Shown here one piece after another: positions 55,668 through 64,000 of a stretch of 64,000 nucleotides of DNA (position 1 is the first letter of the stretch; each line of letters starts with the position of its first letter). The notes beneath the pieces are model-generated. The model worked only from the letters and a program-made list of their open reading frames with translations, made no database searches and was not told where the DNA came from. Both the position numbers and the translations under genes were made by a program. This DNA comes from JBBDYH01 sp040901795 (GTDB lineage Bacteria > Planctomycetota > Planctomycetia > Pirellulales > JALHPA01), in NCBI GenBank assembly GCA_040901795.1, contig JBBDYH010000127.1, positions 20,830-84,829 of the forward strand. Direction: 5' to 3'.

Positions 55668-58276
55668 CTTCATTCGAGAGTGACGTGGCCGAACTCGTCT
55701 GGACGCAATGCTGGCAGATCGCCGCGGTGGCAATCATCGTCGGCATAGTCCACAGGCTGTTCTGTGGGCGGCGTCCCCATTTGGGCTACGTGCTGTGGCT
55801 TTTGGTTCTCGTCAAATGCCTGACGCCGCCGCTGTGGACCAGCCCAATCGGCGTCTTTAGCTGGAGATCGGTGGCTACAGCGATTGAGCGGGATGAGATG
55901 CCGCCTCCACCCGTCATGACTCACGACGAAGCCCCTGCGGTTCTTTACGACGACGATGGAACTTTTGTGGCAACACAACCGGTCGATGACGAAGGCGTTG
56001 AGGCCGCCAATACTCAGGCCGCCGACGTTCAGACCGCAGAGTTGCAACACGGCGCCGAACAATCCGCACCGTCAACCGACTCGGCCGTCAGCGCAATAAC
56101 GATGTTGGCGATTGCGTGGTTCGTGGGCGTCGTCCTCTTTTTCGCCCGGGTGGCGAGGGCCACTTACGTGTGCCGAGCGGCAATTCGGCGGAGTTTGGCG
56201 CCGGTCGACCAGGCGCTTGCGGAACTGGCTCTTGGGCTACAACGCCGGCTGGGCATTCGGCGGAAGGTGCGGATCGAAGTCATAAGCCAGTCGATCGGCC
56301 CGCTAACTTACGGACTGATTCGTCCGCGAATTGTACTACCCGCGACGGTCGTCTCGCGCCGGTCCGGCGACGAATTGATGCTGGTGCTAGCTCACGAATT
56401 GGTGCACGTGCGGCGGGGCGACTCCTTCGTCGGATTGCTGCAAATGGCCGTGCAATGCGTGTGGTGGTTTCACCCTTGCGTCTGGTGGGCGAACCGGCGG
56501 ATTTCGATCGAGCGCGAACGATGCTGTGACGAGGAGGTCGTCCTCGAGCTAGGTTGTCCGCCTGCCCGCTACGCGCACTGCCTGATCGATGTACTGCAAG
56601 CTAAGCGGCAATCGCCAGCGGTTGCCTTTGTCGTTGGTATCCGCTCGTTCGAGGTCACCAAACAACGATTGGAGTACGTCATGCGACATACCGGATTAGG
56701 TCACAAGAAGACGCCTTGGGCATACTGGATTCTGTTTGCGGTCGCGGCAGGAGTGATCGTGCCAGTTGCCGGCCGTACGGAAGAGCCGGCGAACGGCGTT
56801 CAGACAGTTCAGGCGCAAGACACCAAGGGGTCGGCCGAAGCAAAGCCGGCGGAGAGTTCAAGGCAGTCCCAACCATCGACTGCCAAGGAGAAGGGTTCAC
56901 CGCCAGCAGCGGCGAACATTGACGTGAGCAACGTTGAACTGATGAAGGGGGACAAAGCCGGGACGGCAATTCTTACGTTTGACGTCGATGCGCCGAAAGG
57001 GACGCGTTTCTTTGTGGCATACATGCACCACGCGGTCCGGGGCGCGTACGGACAAAACGCTGTCTGGGAAATAGTGGGCGACCAGGGCGCCAACGTGCGC
57101 GTGGAATTGAGCTATTCTCTCGACTTTAAGGGGGACCGCCGCCAAAATCCGCTGATGACCCAGGAAAGAATGTTGAGCTACCGAATGGAGGCGGAAGGCG
57201 TGGGACAGCCGGGCTTCACCACGAATGTCAGCGCCCCGCTGTTAACGGTTGCGGCGGATGACCGAGTGATGCGCGTCGTTAAAACCTCCGATGACCGAGA
57301 TGCGACAACGCAAAAAGGCCAACGGCGCGTGCTGGTTGTCGTGCCGAAATCGGAGGCCGAAAAGCCCATTGCGGAAACCTCGAAGCGCACTGAACTGGTC
57401 GTGGGGCTGTACACCGACGGGGAGAAAAAAGAACGTAGTGAGGCCGAACAATTGGCCGCCCACTGGGGGCGGCAGGCGCATGAGATTGGTTCGGCGCATA
57501 TCGAGTGTCGGATGTCCCGCTTTGGTGAAGATCGGCTGGCGCCTTTGAATCCGGAACAAGTCAACGCGATCCTTGAAAACGCCCAACTCAACGACAACGC
57601 CGAGAACTTCGAGGCCGTGTTGACGAAGCTGTTGGCGCCCGACGCAGCAAGGGAGCGACTATGGTCGCCCGTCGAGTTCTACGCCATTGGTTTGAAAACT
57701 CGCGAAGACCTCCCAAGAGGCATTCATGTTTTTGACGGTGAGCTGGATCTGGATTACGACGAGGCCAATAACCAAATCAGCGTCTACCGGGCGGGTGAGT
57801 CGAGACTGGGCCGAATGCACATTACCGACTTTCGAGTACGGACTTCGGCGAGCGGCCTCGAGCGATTTGAACAAGAGCTACTGCCGAACAATCGAATCGC
57901 GTTGAGAGTCGCGGGAGACAAGATCGTCGCCGACTGGATGACGGGGTTTGTTTATGAATCGATCGTTCGGTCCCGTGGTCGAGCCACCGACACCTACCAG
58001 TTTGCGCCGATGCGCTATCCCGGTGGGATCGTATTTCCCAAGCTGAAGATCGAGCTCACATACCGCTCCGACGAGTTGGACGGCCTGGAGCTGATCTATA
58101 TCGACAAGGCGGAGTTCAACGAGGGCATGATGGCGGACGCGTTCAAGCTGGCTGCGAAAACCGGGACGAAGGTTTTTATGTTCAAGCGAGATCCTGTGGC
58201 GCGGCCAGAATCTTTCGCCATTCGGGAGGATACGAAAGACGTGGCGGAGCTGGTGCGCGAACGTCTGGAGCGGTAA
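55664..58276 (+). CDS. BlaR1/MecR1-like M56 membrane metalloprotease with a novel C-terminal region
   Basis: 870 residues. Membrane segments at about residues 15-60, 145-165 and 360-380 frame a cytoplasmic zinc-protease domain with HELVH (H244-H248), LVLAHELVHVRRGDSFV and the following WWFHPCVWWANRRISIERER with CCDEEVV. This is the family core that cleaves or inactivates the BlaI repressor. The ~490 residues after the last membrane segment are not a penicillin-binding sensor: they show an Ala/Glu-rich linker, a beta-rich block (VELMKGDKAGTAILTFDVDA) and a C-terminal alpha/beta part, so the sensed signal is probably different. It overlaps the blaI stop by four bases. Confidence 0.85.
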   Translation: MTSFESDVAELVWTQCWQIAAVAIIVGIVHRLFCGRRPHLGYVLWLLVLVKCLTPPLWTSPIGVFSWRSVATAIERDEMPPPPVMTHDEAPAVLYDDDGTFVATQPVDDEGVEAANTQAADVQTAELQHGAEQSAPSTDSAVSAITMLAIAWFVGVVLFFARVARATYVCRAAIRRSLAPVDQALAELALGLQRRLGIRRKVRIEVISQSIGPLTYGLIRPRIVLPATVVSRRSGDELMLVLAHELVHVRRGDSFVGLLQMAVQCVWWFHPCVWWANRRISIERERCCDEEVVLELGCPPARYAHCLIDVLQAKRQSPAVAFVVGIRSFEVTKQRLEYVMRHTGLGHKKTPWAYWILFAVAAGVIVPVAGRTEEPANGVQTVQAQDTKGSAEAKPAESSRQSQPSTAKEKGSPPAAANIDVSNVELMKGDKAGTAILTFDVDAPKGTRFFVAYMHHAVRGAYGQNAVWEIVGDQGANVRVELSYSLDFKGDRRQNPLMTQERMLSYRMEAEGVGQPGFTTNVSAPLLTVAADDRVMRVVKTSDDRDATTQKGQRRVLVVVPKSEAEKPIAETSKRTELVVGLYTDGEKKERSEAEQLAAHWGRQAHEIGSAHIECRMSRFGEDRLAPLNPEQVNAILENAQLNDNAENFEAVLTKLLAPDAARERLWSPVEFYAIGLKTREDLPRGIHVFDGELDLDYDEANNQISVYRAGESRLGRMHITDFRVRTSASGLERFEQELLPNNRIALRVAGDKIVADWMTGFVYESIVRSRGRATDTYQFAPMRYPGGIVFPKLKIELTYRSDELDGLELIYIDKAEFNEGMMADAFKLAAKTGTKVFMFKRDPVARPESFAIREDTKDVAELVRERLER

Positions 58277-58299
58277 CAGCCGCGGAGGGCAATTTGGCA

Positions 58300-58380
58300 A
58301 GCCACAGATGAATAGGATGAACACAGATCAAACAATAATCCAGTTCGTCGATCTGTGTTAATTTGTGTTTATCTGTGGCT
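58300..58380. repeat. AGCCACAGAT inverted repeat
   Basis: AGCCACAGATGAATAGGATG (from 58300) pairs with the right arm ending ATCTGTGGCT (58380). A half element, AGCCACAGATCAACACGGAT, lies at 61877. A separate AACCCAGGCCTTCAGCCTGGGCT palindrome is at 58441-58463. The gap between the convergent BlaR1-like gene and the hydrolase gene is filled by these elements. Confidence 0.85.
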
Positions 58381-58500
58381 AATCTTGCATTCGATGTTGC
58401 GGCCCGTTGGGCCTTGAAACCTGCGATATATACGCCGCTGAACCCAGGCCTTCAGCCTGGGCTCTCGAGTTTGCGGTCTTCAGCCACATGAGTTCGGCCG

Positions 58501-60306
58501 CTACCGTAGTGGACCTGGCGATTTTTGCTCGTCAAACCAGTGGCGGAACCAAGCGACGGCGGCCTTGCGCATCGGCGGCGGGTAGTCATGATCGCCGGCG
58601 TACCAGAGATAACGAACGCGATCGGCGTGGCCCAGGGCCGCGTAGACTTCGCCGACAGCGGCATAGTTCTCTTCCTCCATCGGGCGGTGCTCGCCCGCCG
58701 CCTGGCCGACGAGAAGCGGCTTGGGGGCGATGAGTGCGGTGAACTCGTAGAACGTCACGGGGATCGGCAGCGTGTGATCGAGGACGTACGGCCGCATGGC
58801 GGGGAGCGATTGGCTCGCGCCTCCTCCTTTGGGCACGGCCCAGTGCATGCCGTGGTGGAGAAAATCGGAGACGGGACCGTTGGCGACGGCGACTTTGATC
58901 CGCGGCTCCAGGGCGGCGGCGAAGATCGTGCTGTGGCCACCGTACGAGTGGCCGGTCATGCCGATCTTGTCCGCATCAACGAAGTCGAGCGTTTGCAGGT
59001 AGTCGATCGCCCGCATCGTGTCCCAGACGTCTTTGCCGTGGATCGACCAGTCGGGGAATCGCTCATAGAAGTCGGTGGTGTCGTAGGGGCGTCGGCCGGG
59101 CTTGATGCGATCGCCGTCGCGGAGGTAATCCGGAGCGAGGGCGACGAAACCCGCCTCGGCGATGTCGATGGCGAAGGCCAGATTGCGGACCGGCGTCGTT
59201 CCAGGTGCGCGGCCGGAGAGGCCGACCGTAACGTCTTTGCCCGCGCCCGAGGTCGTGCCGTAGAAGCAGATGATCGCGGGGACGCGGCGAGCCGGTTTGT
59301 TAGTTAAGAGTTCCTTGGGGATTAGCAGCCAGCAGGGCATGCGGTCGTTGGGTTGCACTTGGATGGAGATTTTGCGGCGGACGTATGAACCGCAGTCTTC
59401 GTCTTTGCCGTGGGTTTGGGGATCGAGCGACGGTTTTTCTTTCGGGAACGCGCCGAAGATTTTGAATACGCCCTGCTCAATCCGTTTGCGCTCCGCGGGC
59501 CAGATATCGGCGGTGAGCGGCTTCTTCCAGAGGTTCGCAGCCGGATGGGCATCCATCTCCCGAAGTACGACGGCGCGGCCGGGGTGAGCCGGGTGGTAAC
59601 GCTTCCACTTCGCCTCAAAGTCGGCGCGGACTTCTTCGGCGGTGAGTGCGCGGCCGAAGATCCACGCTTCGCCCACCAACCCGCCGTGCGGCATGTGCAG
59701 ACGGATCGGGTCGCCGGAGTCCGTGTCGATGAAGCGGCGAGCGGTTTCGGTGGCATACCCGCTGGAGTGGACGGGGGCGCCGTTGTGATAGAAATGGTGC
59801 GTGCCGCGGCGGTCTTTGACGACGACGGTTTGATGCCAGGCGTCGATGGCAAGCTCGTTGACGGTGACGTAGGGGAACGGCATCGTGCCGTTGCCGTTGA
59901 TCGTGCCCAGAACAAACCCACGCTGGTCCGTGCCGAGGACAAAGTTCACCCACGCCTTTTCTGCGGGAAAGCGGCGGTTGGCATCCTCGGCGATTTGCGG
60001 CAGGCCGCGGCTGAAGAAGTACTGTTCGCCTTGGCGACGTGTGAAGAACCAGCCGCCGATGGAGATTGCGGAGAGGCCGTCCAGCTTGCGGTCGAATGGG
60101 AGATCGGCGTGTTGGACCTGGGTGCGGAATTCGAGAGCGTGGCCGAATTTGCCCGCCGCTCGCTTGGCGCCGCCGATGAGTTTCACGCCATCGAGCGATT
60201 CGTCCTCAAAGTCGAGGAACACGAGAGCGGCGTCGGGTGAGATCTCGGCGACGGCAGGGGCTGCCGCCAGCCAAATGAGGGCACAGCTAAAGAAGCAACG
60301 GATCAT
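58501..60306 (-). CDS. Secreted alpha/beta-hydrolase with N-terminal LamG-like domain
   Basis: 601 residues from ATG at 60306, with signal peptide MIRCFFSCALIWLAAAPAVA. The upstream extension of the frame lacks signal character. Residues about 25-240 resemble a LamG/concanavalin-type jelly roll (SIGGWFFTRRQGEQYFFSRG; HHFYHNGAPVHSS). The C-terminal ~330 residues are a dienelactone-hydrolase/acetyl-xylan-esterase-like alpha/beta hydrolase, with nucleophile elbow GHSYGGHS, the preceding DADKIGMT strand, and a catalytic-His candidate in WYAGDHDYPPPMRK. Likely an exported esterase for plant-type polysaccharide. It is divergent from the CE15-like gene at 60550. Confidence 0.85.
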   Translation of the reverse strand: MIRCFFSCALIWLAAAPAVAEISPDAALVFLDFEDESLDGVKLIGGAKRAAGKFGHALEFRTQVQHADLPFDRKLDGLSAISIGGWFFTRRQGEQYFFSRGLPQIAEDANRRFPAEKAWVNFVLGTDQRGFVLGTINGNGTMPFPYVTVNELAIDAWHQTVVVKDRRGTHHFYHNGAPVHSSGYATETARRFIDTDSGDPIRLHMPHGGLVGEAWIFGRALTAEEVRADFEAKWKRYHPAHPGRAVVLREMDAHPAANLWKKPLTADIWPAERKRIEQGVFKIFGAFPKEKPSLDPQTHGKDEDCGSYVRRKISIQVQPNDRMPCWLLIPKELLTNKPARRVPAIICFYGTTSGAGKDVTVGLSGRAPGTTPVRNLAFAIDIAEAGFVALAPDYLRDGDRIKPGRRPYDTTDFYERFPDWSIHGKDVWDTMRAIDYLQTLDFVDADKIGMTGHSYGGHSTIFAAALEPRIKVAVANGPVSDFLHHGMHWAVPKGGGASQSLPAMRPYVLDHTLPIPVTFYEFTALIAPKPLLVGQAAGEHRPMEEENYAAVGEVYAALGHADRVRYLWYAGDHDYPPPMRKAAVAWFRHWFDEQKSPGPLR

Positions 60307-60437
60307 GGCGACATATTTAGCGGGAGAATGCCCGATTGTTTCATGGGATGACGGCGGATTCAATGTTCGTACCCAGCGATGCGGCAGCGATTTGCAATGG
60401 TCAATGGATGCGGGCATAATGCGCGGCATCTTGAGTG

Positions 60438-60453
60438 CTGTGACTTGTCACAG
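60438..60453. promoter_or_regulatory. 16-bp perfect palindrome between divergent hydrolase genes
   Basis: CTGTGAC TT GTCACAG is a perfect dyad in the 243-base region between two divergently oriented secreted hydrolases. This is the typical arrangement of a shared repressor site. A separate GCGAGGAC AA GTCCTCGC hairpin (60522-60539) lies close to the CE15-like start and may affect its translation. Neither function is demonstrated. Confidence 0.45.
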
Positions 60454-60549
60454 CTTTGGATCTCAGTGTGCTGACCAAATTAAGGTACGGTCTGGTTCGA
60501 AAAACCCATTTGAAAAAGAAAGCGAGGACAAGTCCTCGCACTCCAAAAA

Positions 60550-61848
60550 ATGAACTCAACCGTCATGCGTATTGGTGGTTTCATAGCCGTACTTCTGTCG
60601 GTGCTGATCATGGTCGATGAATCCGAAGCGCAGCCGAAGGATACCAACTACGACGAAGCGAAAGTCCCGAAGTACACGTTGCCCGATCCGCTGGTGATCG
60701 AGAACGGTGAGCGCGTGAAAGATACCGAGACTTGGCGCACAAAACGCCGGCCTGAGATCCTGCGTCTGTTTGATGAGCACATGTTCGGCAAAAGCCCGGG
60801 GCGGCCGGCGGCGATGTCGTTCGAGACCGATTCGATCGACGAGAAGGCGCTCGACGGCAAGGCGACTCGGAAGCAGATTGTCGCCCGCTTCAACGCCAAG
60901 GAGGACGGGCCGCAGATGGACATCCTGATTTATCTGCCCAACAACGCGAAGCAACCCGTGCCCTTATTTGTGGGGCTGAACTTCGGCGGCAACCACACCA
61001 TCCATACTGATCCGGAGATCAAGGTCACGCAGTCATGGGTGCGCGCAGATTCCAAAGCCGGAACCGGCAACCGGGCCACAGCGGATTCGCGCGGGCAAAG
61101 CATCGGTCGGTGGCCGGTCGAAAAGATCCTGTCGCGCGGCTATGGCCTGGCGACGATTTATTGCGGCGACATCGACCCCGATTTTCACGACGGCTTTAAG
61201 AATGGCGTGCACCCGCTGTTTTATAAACCCGGCCAGACCGAGCCGGCGGCCAACGAATGGGGCACGATCGGCGCGTGGGCGTGGGGCTTGTCGCGGGCGA
61301 TGGATTATTTCGAGACTGACCCGCAGATTAACGCCAGGCAAGTGGCCGTGATGGGGCACTCGCGACTGGGGAAGACATCGCTGTGGGCGGGGGCGCAGGA
61401 CGAGCGATTTGCGATTGTGATTTCGAACAATTCGGGCGAGGGGGGCGCCGCGATCACGCGGCGGCGGTTCGGCGAGACGATCCGGCACCTCAACCGGTCG
61501 TTCCCGCACTGGTTCTGCGGCAACTTCAAGAAGTACGACGGCCGCGAGGACGAACTGCCCGTCGATGCGCACCTGTTGATTGCGCTCTCCGCGCCGCGGC
61601 CGGTGTACGTGGCGAGCGCCGCCGAGGACCAGTGGGCGGATCCGCGGGGAGAATTCTTGGCAGCGTACCACGCCTCGCCGGTGTATGAGCTCTTGGGCAA
61701 GCCGGGCTTGAAGAGCGACGAGATGCCGCCGCTCGATCAACCGGTGATGACGACGGTGGGTTATCACATTCGCAGCGGCAAGCACGACGTGACGGAGTAC
61801 GACTGGCAGCAGTACATGAATTTTGCGGACAAGCATTTCGGGCGCTGA
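60550..61848 (+). CDS. CE15-like glucuronoyl esterase / alpha-beta hydrolase, secreted
   Basis: 432 residues with a short signal peptide (MRIGGFIAVLLSVLIMVDES region). It has the bacterial CE15 plan: WRTKRRPEILRLFDEHMFGK, LFVGLNFGGNHTIH, GYGLATIYCGDIDPDFHDGF, then GHSRLGKTSLWAGAQDERFA with the nucleophile Ser271. His-containing segments follow: FPHWFCGNFKKYDGREDELP and VGYHIRSGKHDVTEYDWQQY. CE15 enzymes cleave ester bonds between glucuronoxylan and lignin. That substrate is inferred. Divergent from the hydrolase at 58501. Confidence 0.88.
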   Translation: MNSTVMRIGGFIAVLLSVLIMVDESEAQPKDTNYDEAKVPKYTLPDPLVIENGERVKDTETWRTKRRPEILRLFDEHMFGKSPGRPAAMSFETDSIDEKALDGKATRKQIVARFNAKEDGPQMDILIYLPNNAKQPVPLFVGLNFGGNHTIHTDPEIKVTQSWVRADSKAGTGNRATADSRGQSIGRWPVEKILSRGYGLATIYCGDIDPDFHDGFKNGVHPLFYKPGQTEPAANEWGTIGAWAWGLSRAMDYFETDPQINARQVAVMGHSRLGKTSLWAGAQDERFAIVISNNSGEGGAAITRRRFGETIRHLNRSFPHWFCGNFKKYDGREDELPVDAHLLIALSAPRPVYVASAAEDQWADPRGEFLAAYHASPVYELLGKPGLKSDEMPPLDQPVMTTVGYHIRSGKHDVTEYDWQQYMNFADKHFGR

Positions 61849-61931
61849 CGCTGCGGGTTGGCAACCGAGGCAAATCAGCCACAGATCAACACGGATGGAC
61901 ACAGATATCCATTAACGTGAAGGAGACCATG

Positions 61932-62444
61932 ATGAAAGCGTTTGGCAAGGCGGTGTTGGTGCTGTTGGCGATCGCCATCTTTAGTGTGGCGTCGATCGAC
62001 AGCGATGCGCAGGAGAAGAAGAAGGGAAAAGGGAAGAAGGGGGGCAAGGGGCCCGACCCTGTGGGGAAAATGGTTGCCGGGCTCGATCTGAGTGCCGAAC
62101 AGCAGGCGAAGGTCGATGAGATCCGCAAGGAGTATCGGCCGAAGCTGGCGGAGATTCAGAAGCGGCGCAACGAGGTCATGACGCCGGAGCGGCGGAGGAC
62201 GGAAAAAGAGGCCAAGCAGGCGGCGAAGGACGCCGGCAAGAAGGGGAAGAAGGCCAAGGCCGACATTGAGGAGGCCCTGGGGCTATCGCCCGCGGAAAGT
62301 CAGAAGCTCGCTGCGATCGAGAAGGAACGGCAAGCGTTGATCGCGAAGATCAATGCCGACGTTCGAGCACTGATGACCGATGAGCAGAAAGCGAAGCTGC
62401 CGGAGCCGGGGAAAAAGAAGAAAAAGAAGGCGAAGGTTGAATGA
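61932..62444 (+). CDS. Lys-rich exported protein of unknown function
   Basis: 170 residues from ATG 61932 (AGGAG nearby; an ATG three bases upstream and a GTG at 61917 are alternatives). A signal peptide (MKAFGKAVLVLLAIAIFSVA) is followed by a Lys/Gly-rich stretch (EKKKGKGKKGGKGP), helical segments (GLDLSAEQQAKVDEIRKEYR; KLAEIQKRRNEVMTPERR) and a second Lys-rich tail (GKKKKKKAKVE). The middle resembles the LTxxQ-type helical hairpins of the Spy/CpxP group (VGKMVAGLDLSAEQ; LMTDEQKAKLPE), a possible periplasmic chaperone or metal-sensing role, but the similarity is weak. It follows the CE15-like gene in the same direction. Confidence 0.65.
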   Translation: MKAFGKAVLVLLAIAIFSVASIDSDAQEKKKGKGKKGGKGPDPVGKMVAGLDLSAEQQAKVDEIRKEYRPKLAEIQKRRNEVMTPERRRTEKEAKQAAKDAGKKGKKAKADIEEALGLSPAESQKLAAIEKERQALIAKINADVRALMTDEQKAKLPEPGKKKKKKAKVE

Positions 62445-62453
62445 GCTATGCCT

Positions 62454-62477
62454 GGTCTCGCGGAGCGAGAGGGCTAC
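62454..62477 (-). repeat. Single REP-like element
   Basis: On the minus strand it reads GTAG CC CTCTCGC TCC GCGAGA CC, the same core as the left hairpin of the REPIN at 25568 and with the same GTAG foot. It lies in the gap before the nucleotide-sugar dehydrogenase gene. A degenerate copy is at 12353-12372. Confidence 0.8.
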
Positions 62478-62570
62478 ATTCGCCATCGTCGGTATAATCC
62501 GAACGGCACAGATTGACACGACCTGCCAGCGCGGCTTGTCGCGCGGTGAGCGCGCAAACACAATGGAAGC

Positions 62571-63905
62571 ATGGCGCTTACCGATATGGCCGAATCGCTG
62601 CGAAAGGCACTCGCCGACAAGTCGGCGAAAGTAGGCGTGATTGGACTGGGCTATGTCGGCTTGCCGTTAATTCGGGCGTTCGTGGGGGCCGGCTTTCGCA
62701 CGCTGGGTTACGACGTTGACGAGTCAAAGGTCCGCCGGCTGCTGGCCGGCGAGAGCTACATCGGGCATATTCCGTCGCCGTGGATCGCGGACTGCGTCGC
62801 CAGCCGCCGCTTTGAACCGACGGCCGATATGCGGCGGCTGAGCGAGGCCGATGCGCTTTTAATCTGCGTGCCGACGCCGTTGACAGAAAGCCGCGATCCC
62901 GATCTGAGCTACATCGAATCGACGGGCCGGCACATTGCGCGCGCGCTGCGGCCGGGTCAGCTTGTCGTGCTGGAGAGCACAACCTACCCCGGCACGACGC
63001 GGGACGTGCTGTTGCCGATTCTCGTCGAAAGCGGTCTCGTGCTGGGCCAGGATTTCTTTCTGGCCTACAGTCCGGAACGGGAAGATCCTGGCAACCCCAA
63101 CTATACCGCCGGGAGCATCCCCAAAGTGGTCGGGGGGATGGATGCAGTCAGTCAGCAGTTGGCCAGTGCACTCTACAGCCACGCGGTCGTCAAGGTCGTG
63201 CCGGTTTCGAGTTGCGAAGTTGCTGAGGCTTGCAAGATCCTGGAGAACACGTACCGCTCGGTGAACATCGCTCTGGTGAACGAGCTGAAGATCTTGTTTG
63301 ACCGGATGGGCATCGATGTCTGGGAGGTGGTCGACGCTGCCAAGACAAAACCCTTCGGCTACCAGGCGTTCTATCCGGGGCCGGGCCTGGGCGGTCATTG
63401 CATCCCAATCGATCCGTTTTATCTCAGTTGGCTGGCGCGGAAGCATCACCTCACCACGCGGTTTATCGAGGTCGCCGGTGAGATCAACACCAGCATGCCG
63501 CAGTACGTCATCCACCGGCTGGCCGAAGCGCTCAACGACGCCGGCAAGCCGATCAAAGGGAGCAGGATTTGTATCCTGGGGATGGCGTACAAAAAGGACG
63601 TGGACGACCCGCGCGAGAGCCCTTCGTTCGAGCTGCTCGAGATGCTGCTGGCCCGCGGTGCGATGGTGAGTTACAGTGACCCGCATATTCCGCGGCTGCC
63701 GAAGATGCGGCATCATGAGGTGCCGGAGTTGAGCAGTCAGACGTTGACGCCGGAGTTTTTGGCCAGCCAGGACTGCCTGTTGATCGCCACCGATCATTCG
63801 GCCTTTGACTACGAAGAGATCGTCCGCCATGGACGGCTGATCATCGACACGCGAAACGCGACGAAGGCGGTTAAAGTAGGGCGGGAGAAGATTCGCAAGG
63901 CGTGA
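62571..63905 (+). CDS. Nucleotide-sugar dehydrogenase (UDP-N-acetyl-glucosamine/galactosamine 6-dehydrogenase type)
   Basis: 444 residues. NAD-dependent oxidation of the C6 hydroxyl of a UDP-sugar to a uronic acid for surface polysaccharide. The N-terminal Rossmann motif is KVGVIGLGYVGLPL, followed by LICVPTPLTESRDPDL, VVLESTTYPGTT, FLAYSPEREDPGN, and the active site GPGLGGHCIPIDPFYLSWL with catalytic Cys277. The C-terminal domain carries GSRICILGMAYKKDVDDPRE and SYSDPHIPRLP. The pattern fits the WbpA/TviB/WecC clade rather than UDP-glucose dehydrogenase. The gene is complete and stops 95 bases before the window end. Confidence 0.92.
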   Translation: MALTDMAESLRKALADKSAKVGVIGLGYVGLPLIRAFVGAGFRTLGYDVDESKVRRLLAGESYIGHIPSPWIADCVASRRFEPTADMRRLSEADALLICVPTPLTESRDPDLSYIESTGRHIARALRPGQLVVLESTTYPGTTRDVLLPILVESGLVLGQDFFLAYSPEREDPGNPNYTAGSIPKVVGGMDAVSQQLASALYSHAVVKVVPVSSCEVAEACKILENTYRSVNIALVNELKILFDRMGIDVWEVVDAAKTKPFGYQAFYPGPGLGGHCIPIDPFYLSWLARKHHLTTRFIEVAGEINTSMPQYVIHRLAEALNDAGKPIKGSRICILGMAYKKDVDDPRESPSFELLEMLLARGAMVSYSDPHIPRLPKMRHHEVPELSSQTLTPEFLASQDCLLIATDHSAFDYEEIVRHGRLIIDTRNATKAVKVGREKIRKA

Positions 63906-63920
63906 CGGGCGGAGAGAGGG

Positions 63921-64000
63921 GGAGACACGGAGACTGGGAGACAAGGAGACAAGGAGACTGGGAGACTGGGAGACTGGGAGACTGGGAGACTGGGAGACTG
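63921..64000. repeat. Octamer tandem repeat (GGAGACTG) running off the window edge
   Basis: Ten consecutive 8-base units, the first five slightly varied (GGAGACAC, GGAGACTG, GGAGACAA x2, GGAGACTG) and the last five perfect GGAGACTG. The array continues to the last base, so its true length is unknown. It lies after the nucleotide-sugar dehydrogenase stop codon. Confidence 0.9.

Noticed and set aside
63921..64000. Possible CRISPR or attachment-site array at the window end
   Set aside because: Simple octamer tandem repeat without spacers.

Overview
This window looks like a contig from a GC-rich planctomycete, most likely a Pirellulales-type member of the PVC group. The evidence is the set of families that cluster in that phylum: two pairs of cytochrome-containing DUF1549/DUF1553 proteins with DUF1501 proteins, a PVC-type heme-binding CxxCH dehydrogenase-like protein, a DUF1559 pseudopilin-like protein, three PEP-CTERM surface proteins with dockerin-like tails, and a BamD/LptE outer-membrane assembly pair. 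A run of about 10 N near 24466 shows that this is a draft scaffold. No rRNA, tRNA, CRISPR array, prophage or transposase gene was recognised.

Layout. 1-12.2 kb: three large secreted proteins in tandem, the first cut by the window edge. They share a C-terminal dockerin-like plus PEP-CTERM cassette. 12.5-15.7 kb: purA, uppS, cdsA. 15.9-24.3 kb: phoH, a PgpH-type HD phosphodiesterase, ybeY, a CorC/HlyC-type CBS protein, recO, a BamD-like lipoprotein and an LptE-like lipoprotein, a conserved block of RNA, repair and envelope housekeeping genes. 24.5-26.5 kb: a redoxin, a small membrane protein and mqnD (futalosine menaquinone pathway). 26.7-35.8 kb: two DUF1549/1553-DUF1501 pairs with a Uma2-family nuclease gene between them. 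35.9-38.8 kb: rarA, a HEAT-repeat protein and a DUF1559 protein. 38.9-40.1 kb: small uncharacterised genes that may form a two-gene cassette. 40.2-48.3 kb: a secreted glycoside-hydrolase-like protein, a lipoprotein joining a propeller-like region to a metallo-beta-lactamase fold, a PVC heme-binding protein and a ceramidase-like protein. 48.4-53.1 kb (minus strand): a membrane protein, hicB, hicA, glyA, a glutamine amidotransferase (trpG/pabA), an antibiotic-biosynthesis-monooxygenase-like protein and a SpoA (FliN-like) protein. 53.4-64 kb: nadA, a BlaI-BlaR1-like regulator pair, two divergent secreted esterases/hydrolases (one CE15-like), a Lys-rich exported protein and a UDP-sugar dehydrogenase.

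The most striking feature outside the genes is the density of palindromic elements between them. At least three (25107, 25568 and 44008) have the outline of REPINs: a GTAG foot, two hairpins in opposite orientation, and a terminal CTAC. Several neighbouring genes take their stop codon, or even their signal-peptide N-terminus, from such repeats (mqnD, trpG, the lptE-like gene). Two apparent gene remnants, at 15660-15773 and 48305-48418, also show up as short coding-like tails with no gene body. The best candidate for an undescribed system is the small-gene cassette at 39329-40101. Product names rest on motif and family recognition by eye. No database search was run.
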